From positions 1 to 39,404 of the forward strand of contig JAQGKG010000382.1 of assembly GCA_028290245.1 (NCBI GenBank): a stretch of 39,404 bases of DNA, read 5' to 3'. The notes under the pieces are model-generated. The model was not told where the DNA came from and made no database searches. It saw only the letters and a program-made list of their open reading frames with translations. Below, piece by piece: positions 19,593 to 30,069 of the stretch (positions are counted from its first letter, which is position 1; every line of letters starts with the position of its first letter). The DNA comes from Devosia sp. (GTDB lineage Bacteria > Pseudomonadota > Alphaproteobacteria > Rhizobiales > Devosiaceae). A program made the translations under genes and the position numbers.

Positions 19593-22500
19593 AATCCTCG
19601 CGTTACGGTGCGCTGACGTTCCAGCGCCTGCCGTTCCCGCACGCCCTGTTCGGTCTTTTGGTGTGCGGCCAGCTTCTGCCCGGCCCGCATCGCTGGCCAG
19701 GCGCCGGCCAACTTTTCACGCTCGTTGGGTTTCAGGCCTGCGGCCATGGCATTAAAGGCTGGGCCGTCAGCTCGATTGGCATTGATTCCCAGGAATGCTC
19801 GATCCCCGAAGCGCTCGGCAATGGCGGTATTGAATCCATCAAGCTCCGCTTTGACCATTTTGTTGGCCAAGGCAAAACCGAGTGCCGACGTCAGATCGTT
19901 GCGGTCGATGGCGTCGCGGACCTTTTCCAAGACTGCCGCTGCTTCTTGTGACAAGGATGGAATGTCGACGCGAACCCGAGCGCGCGACTTTTCCTCCTCG
20001 GCTTGGATCCGGGCCGTCGCGTTTGCCCGCAAGCGCAGATAGCCCTCGATCTCGACCCGCAGAGCCGAACCGTTCCTGTCCGCGTTCGAGCGATCGGCTT
20101 TCTCCAGTCGCGACGCCAGCAGTCCAGATCTGCCCTTTAGGACGCCAAACACGGCCGGCCCTTGTTCGAGCTGATCCAGGACCGACTGGCGATGCTCAGG
20201 ATCTGCGATCACCGCATCGAACTTCATAGCGGTCAACGCCGCTGATGGATCGACGAAAGTGTTGCGGAAGCGATCGGAGACTTCCTCCCATTGGCGTTTG
20301 CTGGCTGGATCGGCGAGGACCCGCTCCTCGACGACATCGCTGATGGCTCTGGCGAAACTGCCAATGCCTGGGATCATCGGTTCACTCCTGACGGTGGTCG
20401 CAGACGAAGTGGCATTGATAACGCCGATACGCGCGCCGACCGCGACAAGCCGACCAGCGAGGTCGGCCAGCCGCGCCTTCTGACGAAGGGCCCAGCGGTG
20501 GCGATCGGCGACCAGGGTTCGGGCAACCCGAATGGCATGCAGACCGCGCGTGGTGGCATATCGAAGCGCGGCGGAATAGAGTTGGCCCTGGTCGTAATCC
20601 AGGGTTGTTTCCTTGGCATTGCGCTGCGCAAGGATTTTGACCAGACCGCCAACCTTGTCGAACGAGCGACGGCCATAGTAGAGCGCGACGTCCTCGCGGT
20701 GGCGCGTCATGGCGACATAGGTCAGATGCTTATCCAGCGACAGTGTCGCCAGCACTTTCACCCGATCCACGGTTGCCCCCTGGCTCTTGTGGATGGTGGT
20801 GGCATAGCCATGATCGATGTTGCGGTAGAAGCGCTGCTCGACCGCGACCCGGCGGCGGCTGTCACTGGGACCATCGCCGATCTCGGCAACGATCCGCCCC
20901 CTGCTCGCCTCCATGACGCGGGCGATCATGCCATTCTTGACACCCAGAGATCCTTCATTCTTGAGAAAAACGATCTGGTCGCCAGCAGCAAAAAGCCGTT
21001 CACCATCCTCGGTGCGAAAGGCGTGACCCGGCTCGATCAGTCCCCGCTCGATGAGCTTACCGCGGGCTAGAACGTTCAGTGTGCGGACGTCCTTGCGGAG
21101 ATGGGCAAGGATCAGTATCGACTTGGTCGGATCGTAGTCACGGTTCCAGTCGTCGATCAGGCTGGTGACAGCCTCGGCCTTGAGCGGCGATCCCAATATC
21201 CTGCCCTGATCCGTATAACGCGTGATGGCCTCGGCAACATTGCCCTGCGCAAAATCCAGCGACGCGTCCCGCATCCATTGCAGCTTCTCCCGATAGATGT
21301 TTTCCAGCTCCGCGTAGCCGACGCGATCGGCCAGGGCTCGAAAGGCCGCACCGGCTTCGATGGGCTGCAACTGCTCGGGATCGCCGATCAACACGAGTTT
21401 CGCACCGGCGGCTGCGACCACGCCGACGAACTCGGCCATCTGCCGGGAGGACACCATACCGGCTTCGTCCAGCACGAACACCGTGCGCTCGTCGAGCAGA
21501 TCCCGCCCCTTGCTCCAGCGCAACTGCCATGAGGCCAAGGTGCGGCTGTTGATCCCCGCTTCCTTGTCCAGCCCTTCCGCGGCCTTGCCTGCGAGCGCGG
21601 CGCCAACAACACGGTAGCCGGCCGCCTCCCAGGCTTCACGCGCTGCGGTCATCATCGTGGTCTTGCCGGCGCCAGCGCGGCCGACCACGGCGGCAATCCG
21701 TTCGCCTCCGGTCACGTGCTCGATCGCGGATCTCTGTTCGTCCGAGAGCCGGATATGCCTTTCAAAGATCGACCGGACGATCTGCCGCTCGACCCCAAGA
21801 CCCCTGCTCTCCGCCAGGCGGATTGCAGATTCGGCCATTTCCGCCTCGATGCGGATCAGGGCGCGCGTTGTGTTGCGAGATCGCAGAATTTCACCGGTGT
21901 CGAGATCGACCCGTTCGCGCTCGAGCCGTACGATCTCTGGATCCTGTAGAACCCGTGTCATGATGCCGGCGAAGGTTCCCGCATCGTCGATGTATCGATG
22001 CACGAGCTTTGCCAAGTCACGCTCGTCGAAGACGCTTCGCTCCCGGCTGACCATGTCCAGAACGATGGCTGGATTGCGCTCGATCTTGCGGGCGGATTTC
22101 AGGCGTTGCGCCTCAAACAGCCTGAGGCGGTCGAGTTCGGCGTCACGCCCCTCGCGCTCGGCCTGTCGCTGGATCGCTTTGGCGGCAACACCGATATGGA
22201 TGGTCGGTGCGATGTCGATTCCGCGCTCCGCATAAGAGCGGCCATCAACGCGGACATCATGGCCATTGACCGCGAGATGGTGGTTCTGACAATTGTACCA
22301 AGCCTGGCGAATGGCCAGGAAGTCATCCTTGCCGCCGGCCCAGAGCCGATAGACGATCTGCCCGGATCTGGTGCGCACCACCGCGCCATCCTCACCAATC
22401 ACCGGAACCTTTTTGGCGGCAAATCCGTCCTCGGTAAGCGGTCGTAGACTGGTCATCAGATGCACATGGGGATTGCCTGGGACGTCGTGATAGACCCAGT

Positions 22501-22891
22501 CCGCCACGATGCCGCGCGCCAGAATTTGTGCCGCCACAAACTGGCGCATCAGCGCAATGTTCTGTGCAGTCGTCAGTTCGATCGGCAGGGCAAGAATGAA
22601 CTCTTTGGCCAGTTGCGCATCAGGGCGCTTCTCGAAATTCTCGACCCTGTTCCAGAACGCCTCTGATGCACCCGCCACCGAACGCTCGACGATCATCTGC
22701 CGGGCCCAGGCGGGAGCATCCGGGGGCAGCAAGAATTCTTCATGCACCATGCCCGGCTTGCGCGAATAGTCGATAACCCGGCCTTCACCCTCATGCTCCA
22801 TCCGCGCGCAATGTCGATAGGCGGCCGCCGCGACCGCGCTACGGCCTGAACCGCGACTGATGAGCTGGGGCGTGAAGTGGGTGATGGCCAA
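19589..22891 (-). CDS. traA: Ti-type TraA relaxase/helicase (MobQ-like relaxase plus TraI-type helicase)
   Basis: [44 protein letters not shown] (relaxase HxH), helicase [51 protein letters not shown]. Probable TTG start at 22891. Confidence 0.95.
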   Translation of the reverse strand: MAITHFTPQLISRGSGRSAVAAAAYRHCARMEHEGEGRVIDYSRKPGMVHEEFLLPPDAPAWARQMIVERSVAGASEAFWNRVENFEKRPDAQLAKEFILALPIELTTAQNIALMRQFVAAQILARGIVADWVYHDVPGNPHVHLMTSLRPLTEDGFAAKKVPVIGEDGAVVRTRSGQIVYRLWAGGKDDFLAIRQAWYNCQNHHLAVNGHDVRVDGRSYAERGIDIAPTIHIGVAAKAIQRQAEREGRDAELDRLRLFEAQRLKSARKIERNPAIVLDMVSRERSVFDERDLAKLVHRYIDDAGTFAGIMTRVLQDPEIVRLERERVDLDTGEILRSRNTTRALIRIEAEMAESAIRLAESRGLGVERQIVRSIFERHIRLSDEQRSAIEHVTGGERIAAVVGRAGAGKTTMMTAAREAWEAAGYRVVGAALAGKAAEGLDKEAGINSRTLASWQLRWSKGRDLLDERTVFVLDEAGMVSSRQMAEFVGVVAAAGAKLVLIGDPEQLQPIEAGAAFRALADRVGYAELENIYREKLQWMRDASLDFAQGNVAEAITRYTDQGRILGSPLKAEAVTSLIDDWNRDYDPTKSILILAHLRKDVRTLNVLARGKLIERGLIEPGHAFRTEDGERLFAAGDQIVFLKNEGSLGVKNGMIARVMEASRGRIVAEIGDGPSDSRRRVAVEQRFYRNIDHGYATTIHKSQGATVDRVKVLATLSLDKHLTYVAMTRHREDVALYYGRRSFDKVGGLVKILAQRNAKETTLDYDQGQLYSAALRYATTRGLHAIRVARTLVADRHRWALRQKARLADLAGRLVAVGARIGVINATSSATTVRSEPMIPGIGSFARAISDVVEERVLADPASKRQWEEVSDRFRNTFVDPSAALTAMKFDAVIADPEHRQSVLDQLEQGPAVFGVLKGRSGLLASRLEKADRSNADRNGSALRVEIEGYLRLRANATARIQAEEEKSRARVRVDIPSLSQEAAAVLEKVRDAIDRNDLTSALGFALANKMVKAELDGFNTAIAERFGDRAFLGINANRADGPAFNAMAAGLKPNEREKLAGAWPAMRAGQKLAAHQKTEQGVRERQALERQRTVTRGL

Positions 22892-22961
22892 GACGGTGCA
22901 GCTTCCGGCAGTGATGATCGCTGTCCACCCGAACTGGTTCTTGCCTTGCGGCGGAGCCCGC

Positions 22962-22994
22962 ACGTTGCCTCGCAACGTATTACTGCGCCCTTGG
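22962..22994 (+). other. oriT: oriT nic region, RSF1010/Ti type (inverted repeat followed by nic-like sequence)
   Basis: ACGTTGCctcGCAACGT (7-bp inverted repeat) then ATTACTGCGCCCTTGG, resembling RSF1010 TAAGTGCGCCCT and the Ti-plasmid ...TGCGCCCTTGG nic region; lies between divergent traA and traC. Confidence 0.8.
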
Positions 22995-23046
22995 AACCAT
23001 TCCTTCGGAACGGCGGGATAATCGCAAAAAAGCTAAGTGATGCCGA

Positions 23047-23064
23047 CCTATCGGATTTGATAGG
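23047..23064. promoter_or_regulatory. 18-bp dyad in the traA-traC intergenic region
   Basis: CCTATCggatttGATAGG; a second dyad GTGCGgtCGCAC follows at 23067-23078. Confidence 0.45.
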
Positions 23065-23137
23065 GTGTGCGGTCGCACGCATGCAGGGAAGATTACGTTG
23101 TCCTTCGGGGCATCTTTCGACCCAAGGGCAAACGACA

Positions 23138-23383
23138 GTGAAACAGCGCGCTACCAAACTCCGCGACGAAATCGCCAAGCTTCAGGATCAGCTCAAACAG
23201 GCAGAGACACGGGAGGCCGAGCGCATCGGACGTCTCGCTCTCAAGGCTGGCCTGGGCGATATCGAGATCGCGGACGGTGACCTCGTCAAATCCTTCGAGG
23301 AGCTGTCCATAAGGTTTCGCAAGGCGACCGGTGCGAAGGCGCCCGCTTCTGGCGCGCCTCAGAGCGGCACTCAGGCGGACTGA
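23138..23383 (+). CDS. traC: Conjugal transfer protein TraC (Ti-type)
   Basis: [59 protein letters not shown] start, position between oriT and traD. Confidence 0.85.
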   Translation: MKQRATKLRDEIAKLQDQLKQAETREAERIGRLALKAGLGDIEIADGDLVKSFEELSIRFRKATGAKAPASGAPQSGTQAD

Positions 23384-23387
23384 GCGG

Positions 23388-23702
23388 ATGATGCAATTGG
23401 CCAGGACTGACGACCGCAAGAAAGACACCAGGGAGAAAATTCAGCTCGGCGGTCTGATCGCAAAGGCCGGGCTTCTCTACGAGAAGCGGGCGCTACTGCT
23501 CGGCCTGCTGATCGAGGCGAAACGCAATCTGGCCGCCAACGCCGAAGAACGCGCTCGCCTGTTGGCCATCGGAGAGGAAGCCTTCCGCAATGACCCCCAA
23601 GAAGTTGACGTTGCTGCTACTGCCAATTCTGCTGATGACGGGCACCGTTTTGATGATGACGGGGATCGAACAATGGACGGCAAGTCTGGGAACGACCGCT
23701 GA
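23388..23702 (+). CDS. traD: Conjugal transfer protein TraD (Ti-type), with C-terminal extension
   Basis: [46 protein letters not shown]; frame continues into traG. Confidence 0.82.
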   Translation: MMQLARTDDRKKDTREKIQLGGLIAKAGLLYEKRALLLGLLIEAKRNLAANAEERARLLAIGEEAFRNDPQEVDVAATANSADDGHRFDDDGDRTMDGKSGNDR

Positions 23703-25518
23703 CGCCCGGCTCATCCTCGGCCGCATTGGGATTGCCGTGCCCTACGCCATCGCTGCCGGCCTGGGCGTCATCATATTGTGCGGGGCCGCCGGGTCGGCGG
23801 CGATCCGCTATGCGGGCTGGGGCGTTGTCGGAGGCGCGGCGACCGCCGCTACGGTCGCGATCTGGCGCGAGGCTGGCAGGCTGATCAGCTTTGCCGAACT
23901 TGTACCGCCCGACACGGTTCTGAGCTACACCGATCCCGCCACAACCGTCGGCGCGGTGATCGCGCTCGGCGCGGTGATCGCGCTCGGCGCAGGACTATTT
24001 GGATTGCGCGTCGGCTTGCGCGGCAATCACGCTTTTGCCGGCAAAGCACCAAAGCGGATATCTGGCACACGCGCCATCCACGGCGCATCCAACTGGATGG
24101 CCCAGGCGGAAACGAAAAGGCTGTTCCCCGAAGCCGGAGGCATTATCATCGGCGAGCGCTACAGAGTCGATACTGATGTCGTGGCGGAGCGCCCCTTCCG
24201 TGCCGATGACAGGGAAAGCTGGGGCGCCGGCGGCAAAGCGCCGCTACTGTGCTTTGACTGCGCGTTTGGTTCGACCCATGGCGTGGTTTTTGCTGGATCG
24301 GGCGGGTTCAAGACCACGTCGGTTACGATCCCGACGGCCCTCACATGGGGGCATGGCCTCGTGGTGCTCGATCCGTCCAATGAGGTTGCTCCGATGGTAA
24401 GCCGGCATCGCCGGGCCTCTCAACGAACAGTCGTTGCGCTCAATCCCGCCAATCCCACGATCGGATTTAATGCCCTGGATTGGCTTGGCCGTTTCGGTGG
24501 CAGCAAGGAGGAGGACATAGCAGCCGTCGCGTCGTGGATCATCACCGAGGCGCCGCGCGTCGGCTCGGCCCGCGACGACTTCTTCCGAGGCGCAGCGCTG
24601 CAACTGCTCACGGCCCTGATCGCCGATGTGTGCCTGTCGGGGCACGTCGCTGCGGCGGACCAAACGCTGCGCCGTGTCCGCGCCAACCTTGCGGAGCCCG
24701 AACCCAAACTGCGCCAGCGGCTGCAGTCGATCTACGACAATTCCGGGTCGACCTTCGTCAAGGAGAACGTTGCGCCGTTCATCAATATGACGCCTGAGAC
24801 CTTCTCAGGTGTTTATGCCTCCGCCGCCAAGGAAACTCATTGGTTGAGCTATGAGAACTATGCCGCACTCGTTTCCGGCGACACCTTTTCAACCGATGAC
24901 CTCGCCGCCGGCACCACCGACATTTTCATCAATCTCGATCTCAAGACCCTGGAAAACCATCCAGGACTGGCGCGAGTCATCATTGGGGCTCTGATGAACT
25001 CCATCTACAATCGCAATGGTCATATCGAAAGTCGCACCCTGTTCCTGCTCGATGAGGTCGCGCGACTTGGCTTCATGCGAATTCTCGAGACCGCACGCGA
25101 TGCCGGCCGAAAATACGGCATCACTCTGCTGCTGCTCTTCCAGTCGATCGGCCAAATGCGCGAGGCCTATGGCGGCCGCGACGCGACGAGCAAATGGTTC
25201 GAAAGCGCGTCTTGGATGTCCTTCGCTGCGATCAACGATCCAGAAACAGCCGACTACATCTCGAAACGTTGTGGCGATACGACCGTCGAGGTTATCCAGG
25301 TCAGCACCAGCACCAAATCCTCCGGATCGTCGCGTACTCGGTCCAAGCAACTGTCGCGACGACCGCTGATCCTACCGCACGAAGTCCTCCAAATGCGCGC
25401 CGACGAGCAGATCGTCTTCACGGCCGGCAATCCGCCGATCCGCTGCGGCCGCGCGATCTGGTTCCGCCGCAAAGACATGCGGAGCCAGCTGGACACGAAC
25501 AGGTTCGAGCCGCTTTAA
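23590..25518 (+). CDS. traG: Type IV coupling protein TraG (VirD4 family)
   Basis: TM N-terminus; [18 protein letters not shown] (Walker A-like), [12 protein letters not shown] (Walker B). Confidence 0.95.
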   Translation: MTPKKLTLLLLPILLMTGTVLMMTGIEQWTASLGTTADARLILGRIGIAVPYAIAAGLGVIILCGAAGSAAIRYAGWGVVGGAATAATVAIWREAGRLISFAELVPPDTVLSYTDPATTVGAVIALGAVIALGAGLFGLRVGLRGNHAFAGKAPKRISGTRAIHGASNWMAQAETKRLFPEAGGIIIGERYRVDTDVVAERPFRADDRESWGAGGKAPLLCFDCAFGSTHGVVFAGSGGFKTTSVTIPTALTWGHGLVVLDPSNEVAPMVSRHRRASQRTVVALNPANPTIGFNALDWLGRFGGSKEEDIAAVASWIITEAPRVGSARDDFFRGAALQLLTALIADVCLSGHVAAADQTLRRVRANLAEPEPKLRQRLQSIYDNSGSTFVKENVAPFINMTPETFSGVYASAAKETHWLSYENYAALVSGDTFSTDDLAAGTTDIFINLDLKTLENHPGLARVIIGALMNSIYNRNGHIESRTLFLLDEVARLGFMRILETARDAGRKYGITLLLLFQSIGQMREAYGGRDATSKWFESASWMSFAAINDPETADYISKRCGDTTVEVIQVSTSTKSSGSSRTRSKQLSRRPLILPHEVLQMRADEQIVFTAGNPPIRCGRAIWFRRKDMRSQLDTNRFEPL

Positions 25519-25824
25519 GGGAGCGGGCCTACTTGCAAAGTGCCGTTTCCCACAGGGCATCGGCCGTCTCTTCGGCACTATATGAAAAGCGCGTTTCGGC
25601 CTCCACCATGCTGCGCGGATCATACGATCCGCTTCGGCCCTGTGGGCTGGAAAACGGCAAAGGGCTTCCGATAACGATGGCCAGAACCGCATGCCAAGCG
25701 ACAAAACCTTGAAACAGCCTTCGGTTTCCGGTGGATTGCAGCAAATGCTGGCGTTGCCCTAGTTTCGGCGGTGTTGGTTTGAGGGCAAGACTAATAGGAG
25801 ACAACCCAATCAGGAGAAGAAGTT

Positions 25825-26103
25825 ATGACGACTACAAACGAAATCGCCGACAAGATTGCCGCCGAGCAAAGTGTGACCAAGGCGCAGGCGAAGGCGATCG
25901 TGGAGAGCGTATTCAAGCAGATATCGGACGACGCCGGTTCGGGCGCGGAGACCCGCATTCCCGGGTTCGGCAAGTTCAAGGTGAAAGACACGCCGGCTCG
26001 TGAGGGACGCAATCCATCGACGGGCGCCGCCATCCAGATCGCCGCCTCGAAAAAGCTTTCCTTCACGCCGGCGAAGGCGATCAAGGACGCGCTGAACGGC
26101 TGA
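25825..26103 (+). CDS. HU/IHF-family DNA-binding protein
   Basis: MTTTNEIADKIAAEQSVTKAQAKAIVESVFKQI..GAETRIPGFGKFKVKDTPAREGRNPSTG. Confidence 0.95.
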   Translation: MTTTNEIADKIAAEQSVTKAQAKAIVESVFKQISDDAGSGAETRIPGFGKFKVKDTPAREGRNPSTGAAIQIAASKKLSFTPAKAIKDALNG

Positions 26104-26201
26104 TCGGTCGACAGCGACCCATCACCGGAATGAATCGATCCGGGTCGGAGGATTCAAACCTATCATTGGACGCCTGACTCCGGCTGCGCGATTCTGTCGG
26201 C

Positions 26202-26528
26202 ATGATCGCGCAGCACTATCGCCTCTATATCGAACGCAACGACGCGGGCCAGAACATGGCCCGTTTCTATGCCCTGTCGATTGAGGAGACGCTGTTCGGA
26301 CAGATTTGCCTTGTCCGGCGTTGGGGCAGGATCGGCACGCGCGGCCGGATTGTCCAGCACTCCTTCGATGATGAGGGTGAAGCTGTCGCGCTATTTCTTG
26401 AACTTCTGAGAGCCAAGAGGACGCGCGGCTATCGACCTAGGCTTGAAGCTCGACATGCAGAGCGGCCCCGCCTGGTGGACGGGGCCGCCTCGGGTCCGAT
26501 CAGTCGCGGTTGGGCCTGGACCAGATGA
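26202..26528 (+). CDS. WGR domain-containing protein
   Basis: [44 protein letters not shown]; domain core ends near 26450. Confidence 0.88.
   Translation: MIAQHYRLYIERNDAGQNMARFYALSIEETLFGQICLVRRWGRIGTRGRIVQHSFDDEGEAVALFLELLRAKRTRGYRPRLEARHAERPRLVDGAASGPISRGWAWTR
26462..26488. terminator. Hairpin downstream of DUF736 copy 1
   Basis: GCGGCCCCG-cctggtgga-CGGGGCCGC, 9-bp perfect stem. Confidence 0.5.
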
Positions 26529-26811
26529 GCTGGAGACCTTCCTGGCCATCCACCTCGATCAGCGTCGCGTAGATCGGCGCTGGGAAGCTCGGATCGTCCA
26601 GCTTGACCGAGAGGTAATCACGCTCGGTTTCCTTGGCGGTCTTCTGCCAGGCGGCGCCCAGTTCAACTGCGCCTGAGTAGAGGCGGAAGTGCGGGCCCTT
26701 GTCCGAGGGATTTTCGACCCGCTCGATGCGCGCCTTGACGTTGAGGTTGAGGGTCTTGATCGTGCCGGTGAAGCCGTTGGCGGTGGTGGTGAAGGTGCCG
26801 ATGGTTGCCAT
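26500..26811 (-). CDS. DUF736 family protein, copy 1
   Basis: [84 protein letters not shown]. Confidence 0.93.
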   Translation of the reverse strand: MATIGTFTTTANGFTGTIKTLNLNVKARIERVENPSDKGPHFRLYSGAVELGAAWQKTAKETERDYLSVKLDDPSFPAPIYATLIEVDGQEGLQLIWSRPNRD

Positions 26812-27110
26812 TTGTCTCATTCCTTTGGTTTCTCGGGCCGCGACCATCGCGCCCTCGATGGCGGTCGACAGACCGAAGGCGCTCGACCCGCACCCGAAGG
26901 GCCAGAATGCAATGGAGGGCTGTCGGGAACGGCTTTGTTGCTCCGCGAGGAATGGCCGCGTAGCGTCCAGGGGAAGAAAGTCGAGACCGGCTGTTGCGGG
27001 GATAAGAGCGAGACCGAGCGCAGCGAGTTCGGCCTTCCGTCAGACCAGCCACATCGAGGACGCGCATGGACGTGCCCGTCGTAGGAACAACCGGAATGCA
27101 GGCAGGCGAC
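26812..27110 (-). promoter_or_regulatory. Long structured untranslated leader of DUF736 copy 1
   Basis: Strongly similar to 30070-30380; conserved dyads (GGGCcGCGAccaTCGCGCCC at 26835-26854, CCCgaaGGG at 26893-26901). Confidence 0.55.
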
Positions 27111-27679
27111 CCCATGTCGGTATCGCCTTGCCACCATCGGCAGCGCGCGGTCAGATGATCGCCAAACCGTCTCTTGTCCGGTACCGGCTGCGCCGGGAAT
27201 CCGCCAACCGATGCTGACCCAGCCCCTCTTCATTGCCGATCGACCGGCTGATGGGTGTCGAGGTGGAGATCTTAAGGCGGCGGCTAGCCAACATCGGCAG
27301 GCTGGACGGACGATCCATCCGACAGAGTCAGGCCCGTTGCCGATATTGCGAGTGGGGCACACCGCCGCACTGGTTGCGTCTGACTGGACGCACGAACTGA
27401 CCCAAAGGCCTCCGCGCAGGGTGGGATCTTTTGCCAACTATCAACAAAGAAGAAGTGTCGACTGCCGCACGCGGCGCCATCCGGCTGAACCATAGTCAGC
27501 CCGCCATGGTCGAAGGAGTCTAGCGGGTCTCAAGCAAAATGTCGCCGGCTACCCTACAACCGAAGCAGCCCCATCCTGTTGCAGTCGTATCGGCCGGAAA
27601 CCTCACTTCCTGTGCGAATTGTAATCGATGAAGAAATGTTCTAATGTACCAACAATTCTGACCGCGAAGAGGTTTCGTC

Positions 27680-27934
27680 ATGACGATCACCACATTATCC
27701 AGCCGGGACTTTCAGCAGAACGCCAACCAGGCGCAGAAGGCTGCCCGGAGTGGCCCGGTCTTTATCACCAACCGGGGTAAGCCGACGCAAGTGCTGCTGA
27801 GCATCGAGGAATACCAAAGGATCACCGGACAGCGCCGGAGCATCGTCGCGGCGTTATCCATGCCGGGACTATCGGATATTGACGCGGAGTTTCCGCGGTC
27901 CGGCGAGCTGCCCCGTCCGGCAGATTTCTCCTGA
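27680..27934 (+). CDS. Phd/YefM-family antitoxin
   Basis: MTITTLSSRDFQQNANQAQKAARSGPVFITNRGKPTQVLLSIEEYQRI; overlaps the PIN toxin start. Confidence 0.92.
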   Translation: MTITTLSSRDFQQNANQAQKAARSGPVFITNRGKPTQVLLSIEEYQRITGQRRSIVAALSMPGLSDIDAEFPRSGELPRPADFS

Positions 27935-28359
27935 TGTTTGTGCTCGATACCAATGTGATTTCCGAGCTGCGCAAGGCCGGCGACGGCAAGGCGGACACTA
28001 ATGTCGTCGCATGGCTGGACAGCGTGGACGCCGCGACATTCTACCTGTCGGCGGTGACGCTCATGGAGCTTGAACTCGGCATTCTGTTGCTGGAGCGGCG
28101 CGACCCGAACCAGGGCGCCCGCCTGCGCACCTGGATGGATCGCCATATCGTCCCTGAATTTGCCGAGCGGACCTTGCCTGTGGATATGGCCGTAGCCTTG
28201 CGGTGCGCCCGGCTTCATGTGCCCAACCCCTGCGCCGAACGGGACGGTTTCATTGCGGCGACGGCACTGGTGCATGGGATGACGATCGTCACACGCAATG
28301 TGGCCGACTTCGAGTCGACTGGGGTCAAGATCATCAATCCCTGGCACCACTCACCCTAG
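27934..28359 (+). CDS. PIN-domain toxin (VapC/FitB-like)
   Basis: MFVLDTNVISELRK, TLMELELGI, ERDGFIAATALVHGMTIVTRNVADFESTGVKIINPW. Confidence 0.95.
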   Translation: MFVLDTNVISELRKAGDGKADTNVVAWLDSVDAATFYLSAVTLMELELGILLLERRDPNQGARLRTWMDRHIVPEFAERTLPVDMAVALRCARLHVPNPCAERDGFIAATALVHGMTIVTRNVADFESTGVKIINPWHHSP

Positions 28360-28424
28360 TAAGGTGGGTCCGATCGATTGCCGATCGTCGTCGTAGGCTG
28401 CGGGTAAGCATGCGCAGGCGGATC

Positions 28425-28444
28425 GGGGAAGGCTCGCCTTCCCC
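28425..28444 (+). terminator. Hairpin downstream of the PIN toxin
   Basis: GGGGAAGG-ctcg-CCTTCCCC; no strong T-tract. Confidence 0.5.
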
Positions 28445-28477
28445 CGTTACTATTGGAGCTTGGAAAATCAGGCCGCT

Positions 28478-28681
28478 TCACGCCAGATCGGCGCAAAGCA
28501 GCGCTGACCCAATCTCAGAGACGAGTTTCTCCTGTGCCCGCTCGGCCCTGTCCTTGGCGTAGCGACTGAGATCGCGGCCGACGCGGTTCGGTTTCGCCAT
28601 CCAGTGGATATGCTCGTGGCTGAGGACAGAGACGTAGGAGCCGCATGTGAAACGGCACCAGAATGTGATCCCACCTGCCAC
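28478..28681 (-). pseudogene. ArdC-like antirestriction protein, internal remnant
   Basis: LSHEHIHWMAKPNRVGRDLSRYAKDRAERAQEKLVSEIGSALLCADLA matches the intact ArdC segment [46 protein letters not shown] at 30740-31666. Confidence 0.75.
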
Positions 28682-28760
28682 TACGATTCAATGGGTTATC
28701 GCGCCGATCGGCGCCGAGACCCCGCGCCGTTTCACAGCCGAAACACACACGCGACGGCCG

Positions 28761-29112
28761 TCACCGTGCTCGTGTCATGGTTTGCATGCCATCGAGTAGT
28801 TGTTCAATCGCAAATTTCCAGGCGTGTTCGGGGCGATAGCCCCCCCTCGAGCGCTTCGCCCGCTGCAGTTCCAACTCATGCGGCCAATGGATATTTTTCG
28901 TGATCGAAAGCCAAACGCCAAAAACGGCGCGTTGTCGCTCCACCAATCCTGATCAGTCAGTGCACTTACCTGTCCCACTGCGAGCTGGTTGGCGTTCGCC
29001 TGAGCAAGGGATGCGACCACGACGAGGATGTGCGTCAGGGCGCTGTCGAGGTCCACATCGCTCAAACCCATACCTTCGAGCGCGCTCAATTCATACTCGT
29101 ACTTGGCCATCG
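28761..29112 (-). pseudogene. TetR-family regulator C-terminal remnant (frameshifted)
   Basis: MAKYEYELSALEGMGLSDVDLDSALTHILVVVASLAQANANQLAVG..LTDQDWWSDNAPFLAF in one frame, continued in another as GGYRPEHAWKFAIEQLLDGMQTM; resembles TetR ligand-domain C-termini. No HTH N-terminus. Confidence 0.5.
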
Positions 29113-29372
29113 TCCCAGGCCCAAGTAAATCCAGAGTCGAAGTTCTGCCTCGGGGCCCGCTCGGCGTTTCTCGATGGCCGGCACCTCGGCGGCGAAGCGT
29201 CCTGCCTCTGGCTGTTTGGTGGTGATCGGAAAGAACAGGACCAGATCGCCTTCCAGAAGTGCAAGCCGAACGGGCGGTGTTTGCGTCCTTCGGTCTCGCC
29301 ATGAACATCCTCACGTGCCCAGAGATAGGGATAACGGATGACGCTGGCAGTCTGGATATCCTCGAAGCTCAT
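29113..29372 (-). pseudogene. PemK-like toxin remnant (frameshifted, C-terminus lost)
   Basis: RYPYLWAREDVHGETEGRKHRP then a +1 shift to VRLALLEGDLVLFFPITTKQPEAGRFAAEVPAIEKRRAG; paralogous to the intact toxin at 16557-16976. Confidence 0.65.
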
Positions 29373-29638
29373 GGCCGTGTGGCCTCGTCGGATTCAGCAT
29401 AGGCCTCCACCGCATCCTCAAATTCTGACAGCAAGCTTTCAGGCATGGTATCGATGGTGCCTGCGGCGCGTCGGTCGGCGCTGCCGCGTAGGCGCCGATA
29501 GTCCTCGATGTTGAGGAGCACCAGCCTCGGCTTGTTGCGCTGTGTAATGGTGACGGGATGGCGCATGGCCTCCGCGATGATGTCGCCGGACTTGCGCGAC
29601 AGATCACTGGTCGAATAAGTGCCGTCTGCCTTGGCCAT
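29369..29638 (-). CDS. Phd/YefM-family antitoxin (partner of degraded toxin)
   Basis: [50 protein letters not shown]. Confidence 0.85.
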   Translation of the reverse strand: MAKADGTYSTSDLSRKSGDIIAEAMRHPVTITQRNKPRLVLLNIEDYRRLRGSADRRAAGTIDTMPESLLSEFEDAVEAYAESDEATRP

Positions 29639-29663
29639 CATCATCTCCTGGATTTGCTGCTAA

Positions 29664-29680
29664 TGCTGTACATTACAGCA
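29664..29680. promoter_or_regulatory. Candidate antitoxin operator TGCTGTA-N3-TACAGCA
   Basis: 7-bp perfect dyad just upstream of the antitoxin; core CTGTA-N3-TACAG is shared with 17276-17288. Confidence 0.5.
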
Positions 29681-29754
29681 GTGCGGAGCGGGTCGCAATC
29701 GCTTTCAGGAAGGCTGAGGGCCCCGCCCTGCGGCGGAGCCTTCTCGCCGGGATA

Positions 29755-30069
29755 TCAGTCCCGGTTCGGCCGGGACCAGATCAGCTGCAGGCCTTCCTCA
29801 CCTTCGACCTCGATCAGGGTGGCATAGATCGGGGCGGGGAAGCTCGGATCATCCAGCTTGACCGAGAGGTAGTCGCGGTCCGTCTCCTTGGCGGTCTTCT
29901 GCCAGGCCGCGCCGAAGTCGACAGTGCCGCAGAGGACGCGGAAGTCGGGGCCTTTGTCGGAGGTGCGTTCGATACGAACGATCTTGGCTTTGACGTTGAG
30001 GTTGAGGGTCTTGATCGTGCCAGCGAAGCCGGAGGTGCCGTTTGCGGTGAAGGTGCCGATGGTTGCCAT
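29755..30069 (-). CDS. DUF736 family protein, copy 2
   Basis: [104 protein letters not shown]. Confidence 0.93.
   Translation of the reverse strand: MATIGTFTANGTSGFAGTIKTLNLNVKAKIVRIERTSDKGPDFRVLCGTVDFGAAWQKTAKETDRDYLSVKLDDPSFPAPIYATLIEVEGEEGLQLIWSRPNRD

Noticed and set aside
20291-21070. 259-aa plus-strand ORF opposite traA
   Set aside because: Antisense shadow of the traA helicase region, no recognisable domain.
22892-22975. N-terminal extension of TraA (MRGNVRAPPQGKNQF...)
   Set aside because: TraA homology begins at (L/M)[13 protein letters not shown]; the extension runs toward the oriT region.
25529-25804. Minus-strand 91-aa ORF between traG and HU
   Set aside because: C-terminal part (EAETRFSYSAEETADALWETALCK) looks protein-like, but start and family are unclear; not enough to call.
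28701-28714. GCGCCGATCGGCGC palindrome
   Set aside because: Perfect 14-bp palindrome, but isolated in GC-rich decayed sequence with no flanking gene logic.
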